DNA of 64,000 bases. Source: Silene conica (taxonomy: Eukaryota; Streptophyta; Magnoliopsida; Caryophyllales; Caryophyllaceae). The position numbers were made by a program, and so were the translations under genes. Under the pieces are notes generated by a model. The model was not told where the DNA came from and did not search any database. It saw only the letters and a list, made by a program, of their open reading frames with translations. The stretch lies in NCBI GenBank assembly GCA_029255685.2, contig CM055312.2:85105010-85169009 (forward strand), written 5' to 3'. Position 1 is the stretch's first letter; every line of letters begins with the position of its first letter. This document shows, piece after piece, positions 1 to 9,110 of the stretch.

Positions 1-439
1 CTCTCATAATTTATCTTATTTATTTAACCATTATTTCATTTATTAATGAAATGATCTTATAACTTTCCCTTCATCGTTATTATATATATACTCTTTATTT
101 TTGTACCATATTTTTTTTATTTTCCTTTCATTCATAAAATTTTGAGAGAATTAGTAATAAAAAATTTCATATATATTTCGGAGTTAAGAGGTTTTAACTG
201 CATATGGAGTAGAAAATAAATTTCAATACAATTTTAGACGATGGTCGCTTCAAAACAACCAAGTTATTCACATTTTGGTTTGTCTATCCTCCTGAATAAA
301 AAAATGGATTGTATTAAACATTTGTTTTAAAATACCGCTCCCTTAGTCGTGTTCGTTTTAAACAAAGGATTGAGAGAGGTACTAGTCCATATAAGTTATT
401 CACAAATTAAAAACTTAAACACAGTAAATTATTAATGAT

Positions 440-468
440 CCCGTGATTTTCACGGGCTCCAAAACTAG
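440..468 (+). mobile_element. Helitron 3' terminus
   Basis: A perfect 7-bp hairpin (CCCGTGA at 440-446, TCACGGG at 450-456) is followed about ten bases later by CTAG at 465-468 and then a T. This is the usual Helitron 3' end: a short GC-rich hairpin, then CTRR, inserted before T. The 5' end was not identified and probably lies left of the window. No Rep/helicase coding sequence is visible, so it would be non-autonomous. Confidence 0.6.
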
Positions 469-768
469 TTATATATATAAAAGAAGAATGCACAAATGCT
501 GATGTGGCGCAACAATATTTCATGATTTGCATTTGAAGCATTCTCATTCACTTTGGGCTTCTTATTGACAATTTAACCAATAACAAGAATCAGCCGAGTA
601 AGCAAACGAGAGAAAATGGTATTAATTACAAAATAATTACATCGTAATGACTACAAAACACATTAATTACATCTTAAACAGTTATATTTATTACGTACTT
701 TCCCAAACAATTTTCTTTATATCACCCAATCAATCTTCTTCCATATCAATTTAATCTTCTTCCACAAT

Positions 769-904
769 ATATCCGTCGCAAGCTTGTAACGGGTCAAATT
801 ATTCCACTTGTGTATATAAGACAAAACATTAAAAATCTCAAATGTCATGCCTTTTCCTACCCAATTGGGTAATATTTGACTCGTCGCAAGTTTGCGACGG
901 ATAT
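769..904. mobile_element. MITE-like element with 31-bp inverted repeats
   Basis: The 31 bases at 769-799 and 874-904 are inverted repeats with only a few mismatches; both carry the core CCGTCGCAAG. The middle is AT-rich and non-coding. A sequence with the same CCGTCGCAAG core recurs at 46825-47020, so this looks like a dispersed family. I could not fix its exact ends or a target duplication. Confidence 0.5.
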
Positions 905-1511
905 GTCCGTCACAAATGAGAATTGGTGTCGTTTCTTAATGTTGCTTGAGAATTTTACCGGCCAACAATCAATCTTTTTCCACAATCCCTTATATCTTAA
1001 TGTTGCTCGAGAATAACGTGTTTAGCTTACTTAATTTTAAAAGCTTAACTAATTTTAAGGTCATAATAATTTTTCACCATTTTTTTTAATTTTCTAACTA
1101 CAATGACAGTGTTAATAATTAATAAACAATAAAAAATTTTGACCCTATATTTAACTTATTATATTCAATAATTAATTGAAGTTGGGTTATAAATTATAAT
1201 ATTATTGTTATATTTACGAATTCCGCGATTAGATTACTTCATTTTTATATTTTAATTAACTTTTAGTTCATAATTACTCTACGTTTATAGAAAGTAAATA
1301 CTTCCCCTTTTTAAATTAAATTTAACGTTTGAAAAATTACATTTTAAACGTTAAATGTCAAACTGTTCTTATATATCTTAATTATACATAAACCATTTGA
1401 TTTATTTTTATTAAAACATTTACATATATAGACCACATAAGTTATTAGTCTCTTTATTCTCTAACAACTGTAATTGATCATTTCGTGTAAAAAAATTAAA
1501 AATTGAACAAT

Positions 1512-1540
1512 CCCGTGAATTTTTACGGGTGTTGCTCTAG
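1512..1540 (+). mobile_element. Helitron 3' terminus (second)
   Basis: CCCGT at 1512-1516 pairs with ACGGG at 1525-1529; CTAG follows at 1537-1540 and then T. The hairpin-spacer-CTAG-T arrangement and the CCCGTGA arm match the Helitron end at 440-468, so the two probably belong to one family. Confidence 0.55.
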
Positions 1541-1952
1541 TTAGTACCTAATTATTAAACGAAAATGAATAACTGAACAATAAATATATCGGTCAAATAC
1601 ATATCTCTCCTAGACTCCTACTCGGTATTTTTTAAGGCGTTAGTAGTAACATTTGAATTTGTGAGAGAGATTTAATTTTATCATACTAAATAAATACATG
1701 AAAATACACCTAGAGGACGAGAGCCAATATAATAAATAGTTAAATACGTAACGAGTTACCTGGGTATAGGGATTATATGCATCTCGTAAAAGTTTTGGCG
1801 TAGCTATTATTCTGATTTTTAACTCGTATAGTTGGGATTATTTTCAATGGGGTAAAATGAACAACGTTTATAACTGAGAGTCCATTGTGATAGATTAATA
1901 GGTAAGTGATGTTTGTAAATAATAGGTTTTACTGGTTAAAGTAATCAACAAA

Positions 1953-2035
1953 GCTGGTTTGCCCGAGTGGTTAAGGGGGCAGACTTAAGATCTGCTGCAC
2001 ATAAGTGCGCGTGGGTTCGAACCCCACAGCCAGCA
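1953..2035 (+). tRNA. tRNA-Leu (anticodon TAA)
   Basis: This is a nuclear tRNA-Leu that decodes UUA. The acceptor stem GCTGGTT (1953-1959) pairs with AGCCAGC (2028-2034, one G-T pair), with discriminator A at 2035. The anticodon stem GCAGA/TCTGC encloses the loop CTTAAGA, giving anticodon TAA. A long variable arm marks it as a class II tRNA, and the T arm is GTGGG-TTCGAAC-CCCAC. No intron is present and CCA is not encoded, as expected for a eukaryotic nuclear gene. TTTT runs soon after position 2035 suit RNA polymerase III termination. Confidence 0.95.
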
Positions 2036-2395
2036 TTTTATTTTTTCCCGTTTATATTTTTTACGCCTACTTCTATTCGCTCTTTTTGGTGCCCACCAAC
2101 GAAATTTCAATATATTCATATTTCCAAATGGATTTTACCGTCTGATTTGACTTAAAGACTAGTTTCAAATTTGAACAATATTCACTTTTTCAATTAAATA
2201 AATATACATACATCAATTAAATAAATTATAAATTAAATGACTCACTTTCTCACCACAAATGACATCCACGATCTATACCTCCATGGTTGGACTTAGTGGA
2301 CACCACATACATAAGTGGACATTATGAATTTCACATATTATTCTTCCCTCTTAGGTCTACGTAACATTAATATTTCGAACAAACGCTTGTTTTAC

Positions 2396-2398
<3 letters not shown>
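2036..2398. other. AT-rich spacer, nothing recognised
   Basis: Between the tRNA terminator and the TA microsatellite I see no gene or repeat structure. Confidence 0.5.

Positions 2399-2481
<83 letters not shown>
2399..2481. repeat. (TA)n microsatellite, about 41 units
   Basis: This is an uninterrupted TA run of about 83 bp. Reading frames through it are artefacts. Its length probably varies between individuals. Confidence 0.97.
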
Positions 2482-2483
<2 letters not shown>

Positions 2484-2920
2484 CTCGATTCTATCGGTTT
2501 ATATATAGGTATATTTTTGGTCAAAATTAGAGTGACTGATTTGATATACGTAAGTTTCTGAATACCTTAAAAAATTTGAGTAAGTGGATTATATAGTTAA
2601 TGTATTAGCACCAATTATACATTTTTTAAGTATTTTAATAAAGTTTTTGAATTTTGTTTTAAAAATAATGAGTTTTATTACCCCTTCGATTGTCTGTGTT
2701 GTTCCTCTTTTCATTTTGGTCTAATAACATTTATGTCTCTTCTTTCCTCTTTTGGACAACATTATAATACTCCGTAAACAACACAAGAAATCGGAGGGAG
2801 TATAAAGTTTGTGAGTTCATTCACTTAAAACATCAAGCTACAAAAATTACAATAAAACTCAAAAATATTATATATAAACTTAATTAAATTTGAGTTTTGA
2901 TGGGAATAAAATTACGTAAT

Positions 2921-3699
2921 TGCTCATTCATGTACGAGTTTTACTCATTCATGGATTCTTTTTTATTATTTTTCCATTCTATACCCTTTCTTTCAAAAAC
3001 AACAAAGAAAATCCTCTCTAATTCTCCCCTCACAACATTATTCAAGTTTATCAAGTTTGTCAAAATTACACAACTATGGGTTGTTAATTCTCGTATTGAT
3101 TAAGTAATATTCTAATTTCTAACTTTATTAATTATATTATATGAAATTAAGAAATTAATTTATACTAATTAAATTAGGGTTTGTTTAAAGTGTCTTCTCT
3201 TTTATTCTTTATTTTGTTTTTCTAGAAATATGGAATGGTGATGTACTCATGTAGGTAGGGGGTTTGCGATGAATTCATGAATACACAATAAATCTCAGGG
3301 TTTATGATGATGAAATTCTGGTGACTAATTCATAAGATCATAACAACATGTGGGCCCGTAGTTCTCCTGGAATTTCTTGTCTGTTTCAATCCAACGTTCC
3401 TTATTCGACACCATCGACGACGATGAAAAACCGCAAAAATTAAAGGTAAATCGTAAAATAAAGGATGTAAATAAATGATTCAATTCGAAAATTGAGAGAG
3501 ATAAAACTTAAAACTAATTAAATGTTTGGTAGAAGAAGGCGGTTGTTGGCGGCTGAGGTCGGGGAGGGACGTAACAAGGTGGTGGCAGGAGTAGGAGAGG
3601 TAAATATAGAGAGAAATGAAAAATTTGGAAGATGAAATAAAAGGGTAAAATGGTCATTTCTGTCCATAAATGAGTAAAACTCGTCCATGAATGAGTAAC
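2921..3699. mobile_element. MITE/MULE-like element with ~35-bp inverted repeats
   Basis: About 35 bases at 2921-2955 (core ACGAGTTTTACTCATTCATG) recur inverted at 3663-3699 with about three differences. The arms lie about 0.7 kb apart, and the interior shows no transposase. A G-rich patch at 3535-3605 could be captured host sequence. The real terminal repeats may extend further out; no target duplication was established. Confidence 0.45.
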
Positions 3700-3808
3700 A
3701 CTCTAAAATTAAAATCTAACTTTTTAAACATCAATAAGATCATAAACAATACATATATACTTAAAAAAAAAAATAAAGGTTGAGCTAATAAGTTAAAAAA
3801 AATACTCA

Positions 3809-4589
3809 TCCCTTTACTATAAAAGGAATAGCTTTTAGAAGCTTCTCATTGGCCGCATCATTTAGGGTAGATGGGTCCTACCATTATCTTCTTCTATTTA
3901 ATTAATCTCTCTCCTCCCTTTTTTTTTACAAACTTTTGATTTCAAAATATTCATTTTCATATTTTAAGTTTATGATACAAAGTTTATTTACATAAAATTT
4001 TATGCAGAACAAAAAGAAGAAAAAAAAATGAAAAAAATGTTTTGAAATTCATATGTTTTAACAATTATAAATTAATAAATCTCAAACTACTAAATTAAAA
4101 AATAACAACAAAAATGAATAATAACAAATAAAATATAGACAAGTAATTTATATAATTATACACCAAATTTAACACGGAGATCCAATTTATAATATCTTGA
4201 TGAAAATAACCAAAAAGAAATCAATTAAAATTAATTATCGGAAATAAAAATCATGAATAATAATTTTGTAGGTTGAAAAAAAATCAACCTTATATATGGT
4301 CAGGTTATTTTTGGGTAGGTAGATAGACGGAGTTTATATTATATGGTCGTATTCGTCCTACACATATTATTTTGGTCGTCATAAATAAAAATTTGTTTAT
4401 CCTTATATTGTCGAACTAACGCTTTGTTTTACCTACATTAAGTTAAGCGTATAAATTATTTATACATGTTAGATTGATATAAATGTAATCCTAAAATCAT
4501 ACTTTTCTTTTAAATATATTACTTACTAATTAACTTTTTCAATTTAATACAAATAAACTCGTGCATTTTTTGCACGAGAGTAAAACTAG
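3809..4589 (+). mobile_element. Non-autonomous Helitron, about 780 bp
   Basis: The 5' end begins TC at 3809, followed by CCTTTACTATAAAAGG, and is preceded by A. The 3' end has a perfect 8-bp hairpin (CTCGTGCA at 4558-4565, TGCACGAG at 4571-4578), a short spacer, CTAG at 4586-4589 and then T. Insertion between A and T, TC at the start and hairpin plus CTAG at the end are Helitron hallmarks. The interior is AT-rich and has no RepHel gene. Confidence 0.65.
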
Positions 4590-5217
4590 TATAAGTAAAA
4601 TCCGAGGTATGTTTTTTTCTCGACATGATACACATCTGATCAAAAGATAACGGACGATGGATTCTGTTATCATGGCCAAAAAAACTGATTCCACAATAAT
4701 ATTTTTTTGTTAAAAGTCGAAGAGACAAAGGGCATCTTCAGAAGATAACCAAACAAACATATTGGGTATTTGCAAACAAAAGGACATTATTGATTAGACA
4801 TACATATCAATACAGCAGAGTTGGAGCTCTTAATACCATATCGATCAATAAATCCATTAAAATATACCAAGCAGCGCATCATATTTTGGTTTAAATGAAT
4901 TGATAATTTCTTTTTGGATAAGATTACAACCATATAATAATTTTAAATATTTGATGTTAACATCACCTATAATAATTGTTCCCTTTATATTTGGTTACAC
5001 CTCCTCAACATTTGATGAAAAATCAAGGTGCTCCTGCTCCATTGGATTCAGGACACTTTGATTTCTCTTTTCTATTTTATGTACCTCTTTTTTCCTCTTT
5101 TTTGGTCGGGCTTACCGCAATATAACCCATTTTCGACTAAAACGGGTTATCATTGAGTTGCGTACATCTGAACCTCCTCCTTAGATAAAACCCTACTTAA
5201 CTTGTCGATTTGTTGTA
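4590..5217. promoter_or_regulatory. Upstream region of the CIPK-type gene
   Basis: This is AT-rich DNA between the Helitron and the kinase start codon. It should hold the promoter and 5' leader. I see no convincing TATA box at a defined distance and no other gene. Confidence 0.35.
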
Positions 5218-6546
5218 ATGGAAGGGAATGTGTTATTTGGCAAGTATGAGCTAGGAAAGCTCTTAGGGAAGGGCAATTTCGGGAAAGTATACAAGTCAAG
5301 GCATGTTTTAACAGGCGAAACGGTGGCAATCAAAGCGATCAGCAAGGATGAGGTGAAGAAACAGGGGATGTCGGAGCAAGTCAAGACGGAAATATCGGTT
5401 ATGCCCATTGTTAAACATCCCTACATTGTTGAACTCAAAGAAGTCATGGCTACTAAATCAACCGTATATTTGGTGATGGAGTATGTAGGAGGTGGTGACT
5501 TGCTTACCAAGGTATTACATGGAGGAAAGCTGGAAGAAAACTTGGCTAGGAAGTTATTCCAACAACTCATCACAGCACTCGACTTTTGCCACAGTCGAGG
5601 TGTATGTCACCGTGATCTTAAACTTGAAAACATTTTATTAGACTCGAGTGGGGAGAATTTGAAATTAGCTGATTTCGGGTTAGCTACGTTACCAGGAGGA
5701 GACCGCGACATATGTGACGGACCTTTGTACACTCCATGTGGTGCATTTGCTTATATGGCTCCCGAAATTATAAAAGGGGAAGGCTATGACGGGAAGAAGT
5801 CGGATATTTGGTCATGTGGGGTGATTTTGTTTGCGTTGATTGCTGGTTATCTTCCATTTCAAGAACAAAATCGGATGAGAATGACTTGGAAAATTCAAGT
5901 TGGTAAGTACGAATTTCCATCGGATTTTCCCAAGGATATTAAGGGATTGGTACATAAGATGTTAACGCCCAAACCAAGTGAAAGAATCACAATGTCTCAA
6001 ATATTTACTACAACTTGGTTTACAAAAGGGTATCATCATCCCTATGATTCGAGTCAGTCGGAGGGTTCAAGGCCTTCACTTTCGACTGTTTCTTTCAATG
6101 CATTTGATTTTATACAGTTGATGGCTTCAGGGTTGGATTTATCGAGCTTGTTTGAGACGAAGAAGAGGAGATTAGGTACGGCGTTTGTGACGAATTGTTC
6201 AACAATCAGTCTTGTCAATAAAGTGGAGGATTTGGCCAAGGGTTTGAATTATGATGTGTGTAAGGAAAAGGGGGTAGTCAGGATTGTATTGAAAGGAGAG
6301 GTGGTGGGAAGGAAGGGTAAGATGGTGATTTCAGTGCGAGTGTTCGATGTATCACCGGAGATTAAGGTGGTGGAGTTTTCGAGGTGGTCCGGGGATTGTG
6401 TCGAGTACGTGAGGTTGATGGAGGAAGAGGTAAGGCCGGCAATGGAAGATGTTGTTTGGAAATGGCAAGGTGACTGGTATAATGGGAAGGCTACTACTAG
6501 TAGTGGTGGGAGTGTCGCTAAACGTTGTTTTGGCTTGTCTGACTGA
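5218..6546 (+). CDS. CIPK: CBL-interacting protein kinase (CIPK/SnRK3), intronless, with altered P+1 loop
   Basis: The gene encodes a 442-residue Ser/Thr kinase of the plant CIPK family, which is activated by calcineurin B-like calcium sensors. It has a glycine-rich loop GKGNFGKV (residues 17-24), the ATP-binding lysine in VAIK (K39), HRD (131-133), DFG (152-154) and APE (181-183). The C-terminal regulatory half carries the NAF/FISL motif (FNAFDFI, 293-299, followed by SGLDLSSLF) and a phosphatase-interaction-like domain (about 315-420). A single uninterrupted exon fits the intronless CIPK clade, and the length is typical. Two features are unusual. The P+1 segment reads CGAFAYMAPE where CIPKs normally have CGTPAY-APE, so a near-invariant Thr is Ala (A176). 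The catalytic loop reads HRDLKLEN instead of HRDLKPEN. The family call is firm; whether the kinase is active is open. Confidence 0.93.
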   Translation: MEGNVLFGKYELGKLLGKGNFGKVYKSRHVLTGETVAIKAISKDEVKKQGMSEQVKTEISVMPIVKHPYIVELKEVMATKSTVYLVMEYVGGGDLLTKVLHGGKLEENLARKLFQQLITALDFCHSRGVCHRDLKLENILLDSSGENLKLADFGLATLPGGDRDICDGPLYTPCGAFAYMAPEIIKGEGYDGKKSDIWSCGVILFALIAGYLPFQEQNRMRMTWKIQVGKYEFPSDFPKDIKGLVHKMLTPKPSERITMSQIFTTTWFTKGYHHPYDSSQSEGSRPSLSTVSFNAFDFIQLMASGLDLSSLFETKKRRLGTAFVTNCSTISLVNKVEDLAKGLNYDVCKEKGVVRIVLKGEVVGRKGKMVISVRVFDVSPEIKVVEFSRWSGDCVEYVRLMEEEVRPAMEDVVWKWQGDWYNGKATTSSGGSVAKRCFGLSD

Positions 6547-7461
6547 ATTCTTGTAAATATTTTGTACAATTTTGCATTTGAGGAATTGATTCAATACCAA
6601 GTCATTTGAATTATAATATGTTATAAATATAATAAAACTATTGCTTTAAAACATAATTGAATTTCCAACTTTCTATTAGGTGGTTAATCACTCATTTCGT
6701 TCCGATTATCACAATTTTTTACATAGATTAGCGTACATTTTATAAGTTTATACAGAATAACTATTATGAAAAGTTGATTACCGATCAAAATAAAAGAATA
6801 GTGACAACGATGTAACCTAAACACCAAAAAAGTGTGCAAAAAATATGATAAAATCAAAATCGACATAATGCAAATCTTAAGGGACTCAATGAATTACAAA
6901 ACGGACTTTGTAGATTTTATTGCCGATCTACTCATTTAAATTTGGTTCCTGTTTATATTGACTAGAAAAAAGTTAAATGGACGCTTCTCGGTGGGTATTT
7001 GTTAACGGACAACTCCCATAAACATTGTTGGCAACTACATTGTCGATAAGAATTCTTCTAGAACACGTATGCGTAAGAAACAAGAGAAATTTTTATTTTA
7101 CCTAGAACAACCGCGGAATTCTTATTTGCACGGGGGCAAAGCAGACCAAATGATCCAGACCCCAAAAGCCTGACTCGACCCAATCCTCTTTTTTCCGGGT
7201 TTGGGTCGTTAAACTTTCGGCTCCAAAAAAGCCCAAAGCCCGATCCACGCTGCCCATGGGAAAAAATGGTCTGGATTTGGGCTAAACTCTCGGCCCCAAA
7301 AAAGCAGACAGCCCGACCTCAATTTTAATAGTTTGTGTAATGTGTAGTCGTGTAGTCTGTATAAGTAAGTAAAAAGTCAAAATCGTTGATTATTGATATG
7401 CTACTGCGTAAAGCTAAGTTTTATATTCATGTTATCATATCAAGTTTGGGTTCTTTATTTT
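6547..7461. other. 3' flank of the CIPK gene and intergenic DNA
   Basis: No further gene is present. At 7141-7330 there is a stretch rich in GACCC/GCCCGA words, resembling the subterminal sequence of hAT-type elements; comparable sequence occurs at 21545-21690 and 58211-58400. I could not define ends here. Confidence 0.35.
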
Positions 7462-7538
7462 TGTTAGAACACAATGAGATTGATGATGCCAAGTTACCCT
7501 TGATTATCTAATGTTTGTTTCTAAGTGTCATTGATTAA
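7462..7538 (+). mobile_element. Possible Copia (SIRE-type) LTR, left part
   Basis: The sequence begins TGTTAGAACACAATG and reads on through the Athila insertion into 20264 onward without loss once one ATTAA target copy is removed. The right part ends near 21340-21390 with an AATTCACCCCCTCC segment, like LTR ends of SIRE/Maximus-type Copia elements. The family call rests on memory of such LTRs and is tentative. Confidence 0.35.
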
Positions 7539-9110
7539 TGATGAGCCCAGAATATGCCGTCACTACCGGTCATCAAACAAGATTTTTAAACCCGAAAGAG
7601 AGTAGTACTTAGTTCGGGGTCGAACGCGAAGATGGTGGGGAAATTGAATAGTTAAGTTCGAATTAGAGCTTGAGTCGAGGGTAATAGTTTGGTTTATGAA
7701 ATGACTAACAACTAAAGGAAAATAAGAACAATAAAGCTAAGATTAAATTGATGATAAGGAGAACTAGGGTGTCGGGGGTCACTTAGGTAAGTCGGTAACC
7801 TAGCATAAGATAACGGTCTTGCGTCACTTCTATGGTAAGTCTAGGGTTGTCTCTTCTCTCGAGTCGACTACCCTTAGGTCAAGACTAGTCCTAGCTTTCG
7901 CTACAAACCAAGCTAACCTAACACATAAACATGCTCATGAAACTCAAGACCATAGTCTAAAGCAAACAAAGCTAAGACTAATACTCAACCGTCGTTGAGG
8001 CAATTCGTCGAACACGTAACATGCAAGATGTAAAAACTCAATCAAAGAGGCAAACAAGACTAACCCTAAGAATTTTTCATGGCTACTAACCTCCCAAGCA
8101 AACCCCTAACCCTAGAATGAAACTACTCACACATGATTAAGAAGTAAACATGAACAAATGAGGAATTGATGATAAACATTATGGGAAATGGTAAAAACAA
8201 GCAATAGATTAAAAAGAACTTGAGATAAATGTAAATAAATGAAAATACTAAACAAGAGAAAGGAGGATTATACCAATACTTGCATTAAAGTGAAGAACTT
8301 GGATACAAATGAAGGATTCTCTCAAATATCTTCAAAATACACCCAAGACTACAAATGTAAACTATTGATCTTCTAGGACTAAGGAATGGTTAACAAGAAC
8401 TACAAGATTAAACTAAAATCTAAGAAAGAATTAAAATTCTTAAGAGAGTTTTTGGTGGCTAAGTATAGATGAATGAAACAGTAAAAACCCTAAAATAAGT
8501 ATGAAAATATCTCAAAAGTTGCGTATGAAATAATAGACTAAGTGCGGGTTTATATAGTGCGCGAAAATCTGAGAAATGACTCTCAGCCGGTCCACCGGCT
8601 GCCGGTCTGAAACCGGCTAAGAGTCAAAATGCAAACTTCTGTTTTTTTCTTCATTTTTCTTCAAAGCCCAGGTACTGCCAGCCGGTGGGCCGGCTGCCGG
8701 TTGGCCACCGGCTGGGGATGCATTCTCGAGAAGCTGACTTGAAAAGAGCAATTGTCAAGGGTGAGGGGGTCCCAGCCGGTCAGCCGGCTGCCGGTTGGCC
8801 ACCGGCTGAGGACCCAAAATGAAGAGCCTGTAAACAATGTGCAAATCCAAGGTGGAGGGGCTCCCAGCCGGCCGACCGGCTGAGGACCCCACTTTGCCAT
8901 TTAATCTTCTTTTCCTCTCATTTTGCCTTGATTTCACCACGTTTTGTTCCCGTTTCTTCATTCCCGCGTCAAGTCCTACAACATGGCAACCAAACATGTA
9001 GGAAAGAGATATCGGGCATAAAAAAGGACAATAGCGTGCAAAACGGGGGTGAAACGGGATCGAAATAAAAGGAAAACAAGAGAAAATAATGACCGAATTT
9101 GGGCTCATCA
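7539..9110 (-). repeat. 3' LTR of the Athila element
   Basis: The 1,572-bp LTR is a near-identical partner of 18677-20263. In element orientation U3 runs from 9110 to about 8525, with hairpin motifs starting near 8578, 8677, 8773 and 8862 just upstream of a TATA box (8549-8556). The motif at 8862 lacks the 15 bp that make its second half in the other LTR. Confidence 0.92.
8549..8556 (-). promoter_or_regulatory. LTR TATA box
   Basis: TATATAAA reads on the minus strand, the element's sense strand. It lies about 20 bp downstream of the first GC-rich hairpin motif. The same box with the same spacing occurs at 19687-19694 in the other LTR and at 28178-28185 in the solo LTR. Confidence 0.65.

Larger units (their letters stand above)
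469..1952. other. AT-rich intergenic DNA with a second Helitron end
   Basis: No gene is visible. The stretch contains a MITE-like inverted repeat (769-904) and a second Helitron-like 3' end (1512-1540). The sequence just after the first Helitron end (470-500, TATATA then AAAGAAGAATGC) looks like Helitron 5' sequence, so the second Helitron may start there. That is inference. Confidence 0.4.

Noticed and set aside
2315..2530. ORF rich in Ile-Tyr repeats
   Set aside because: It is the translation of the (TA)n microsatellite.
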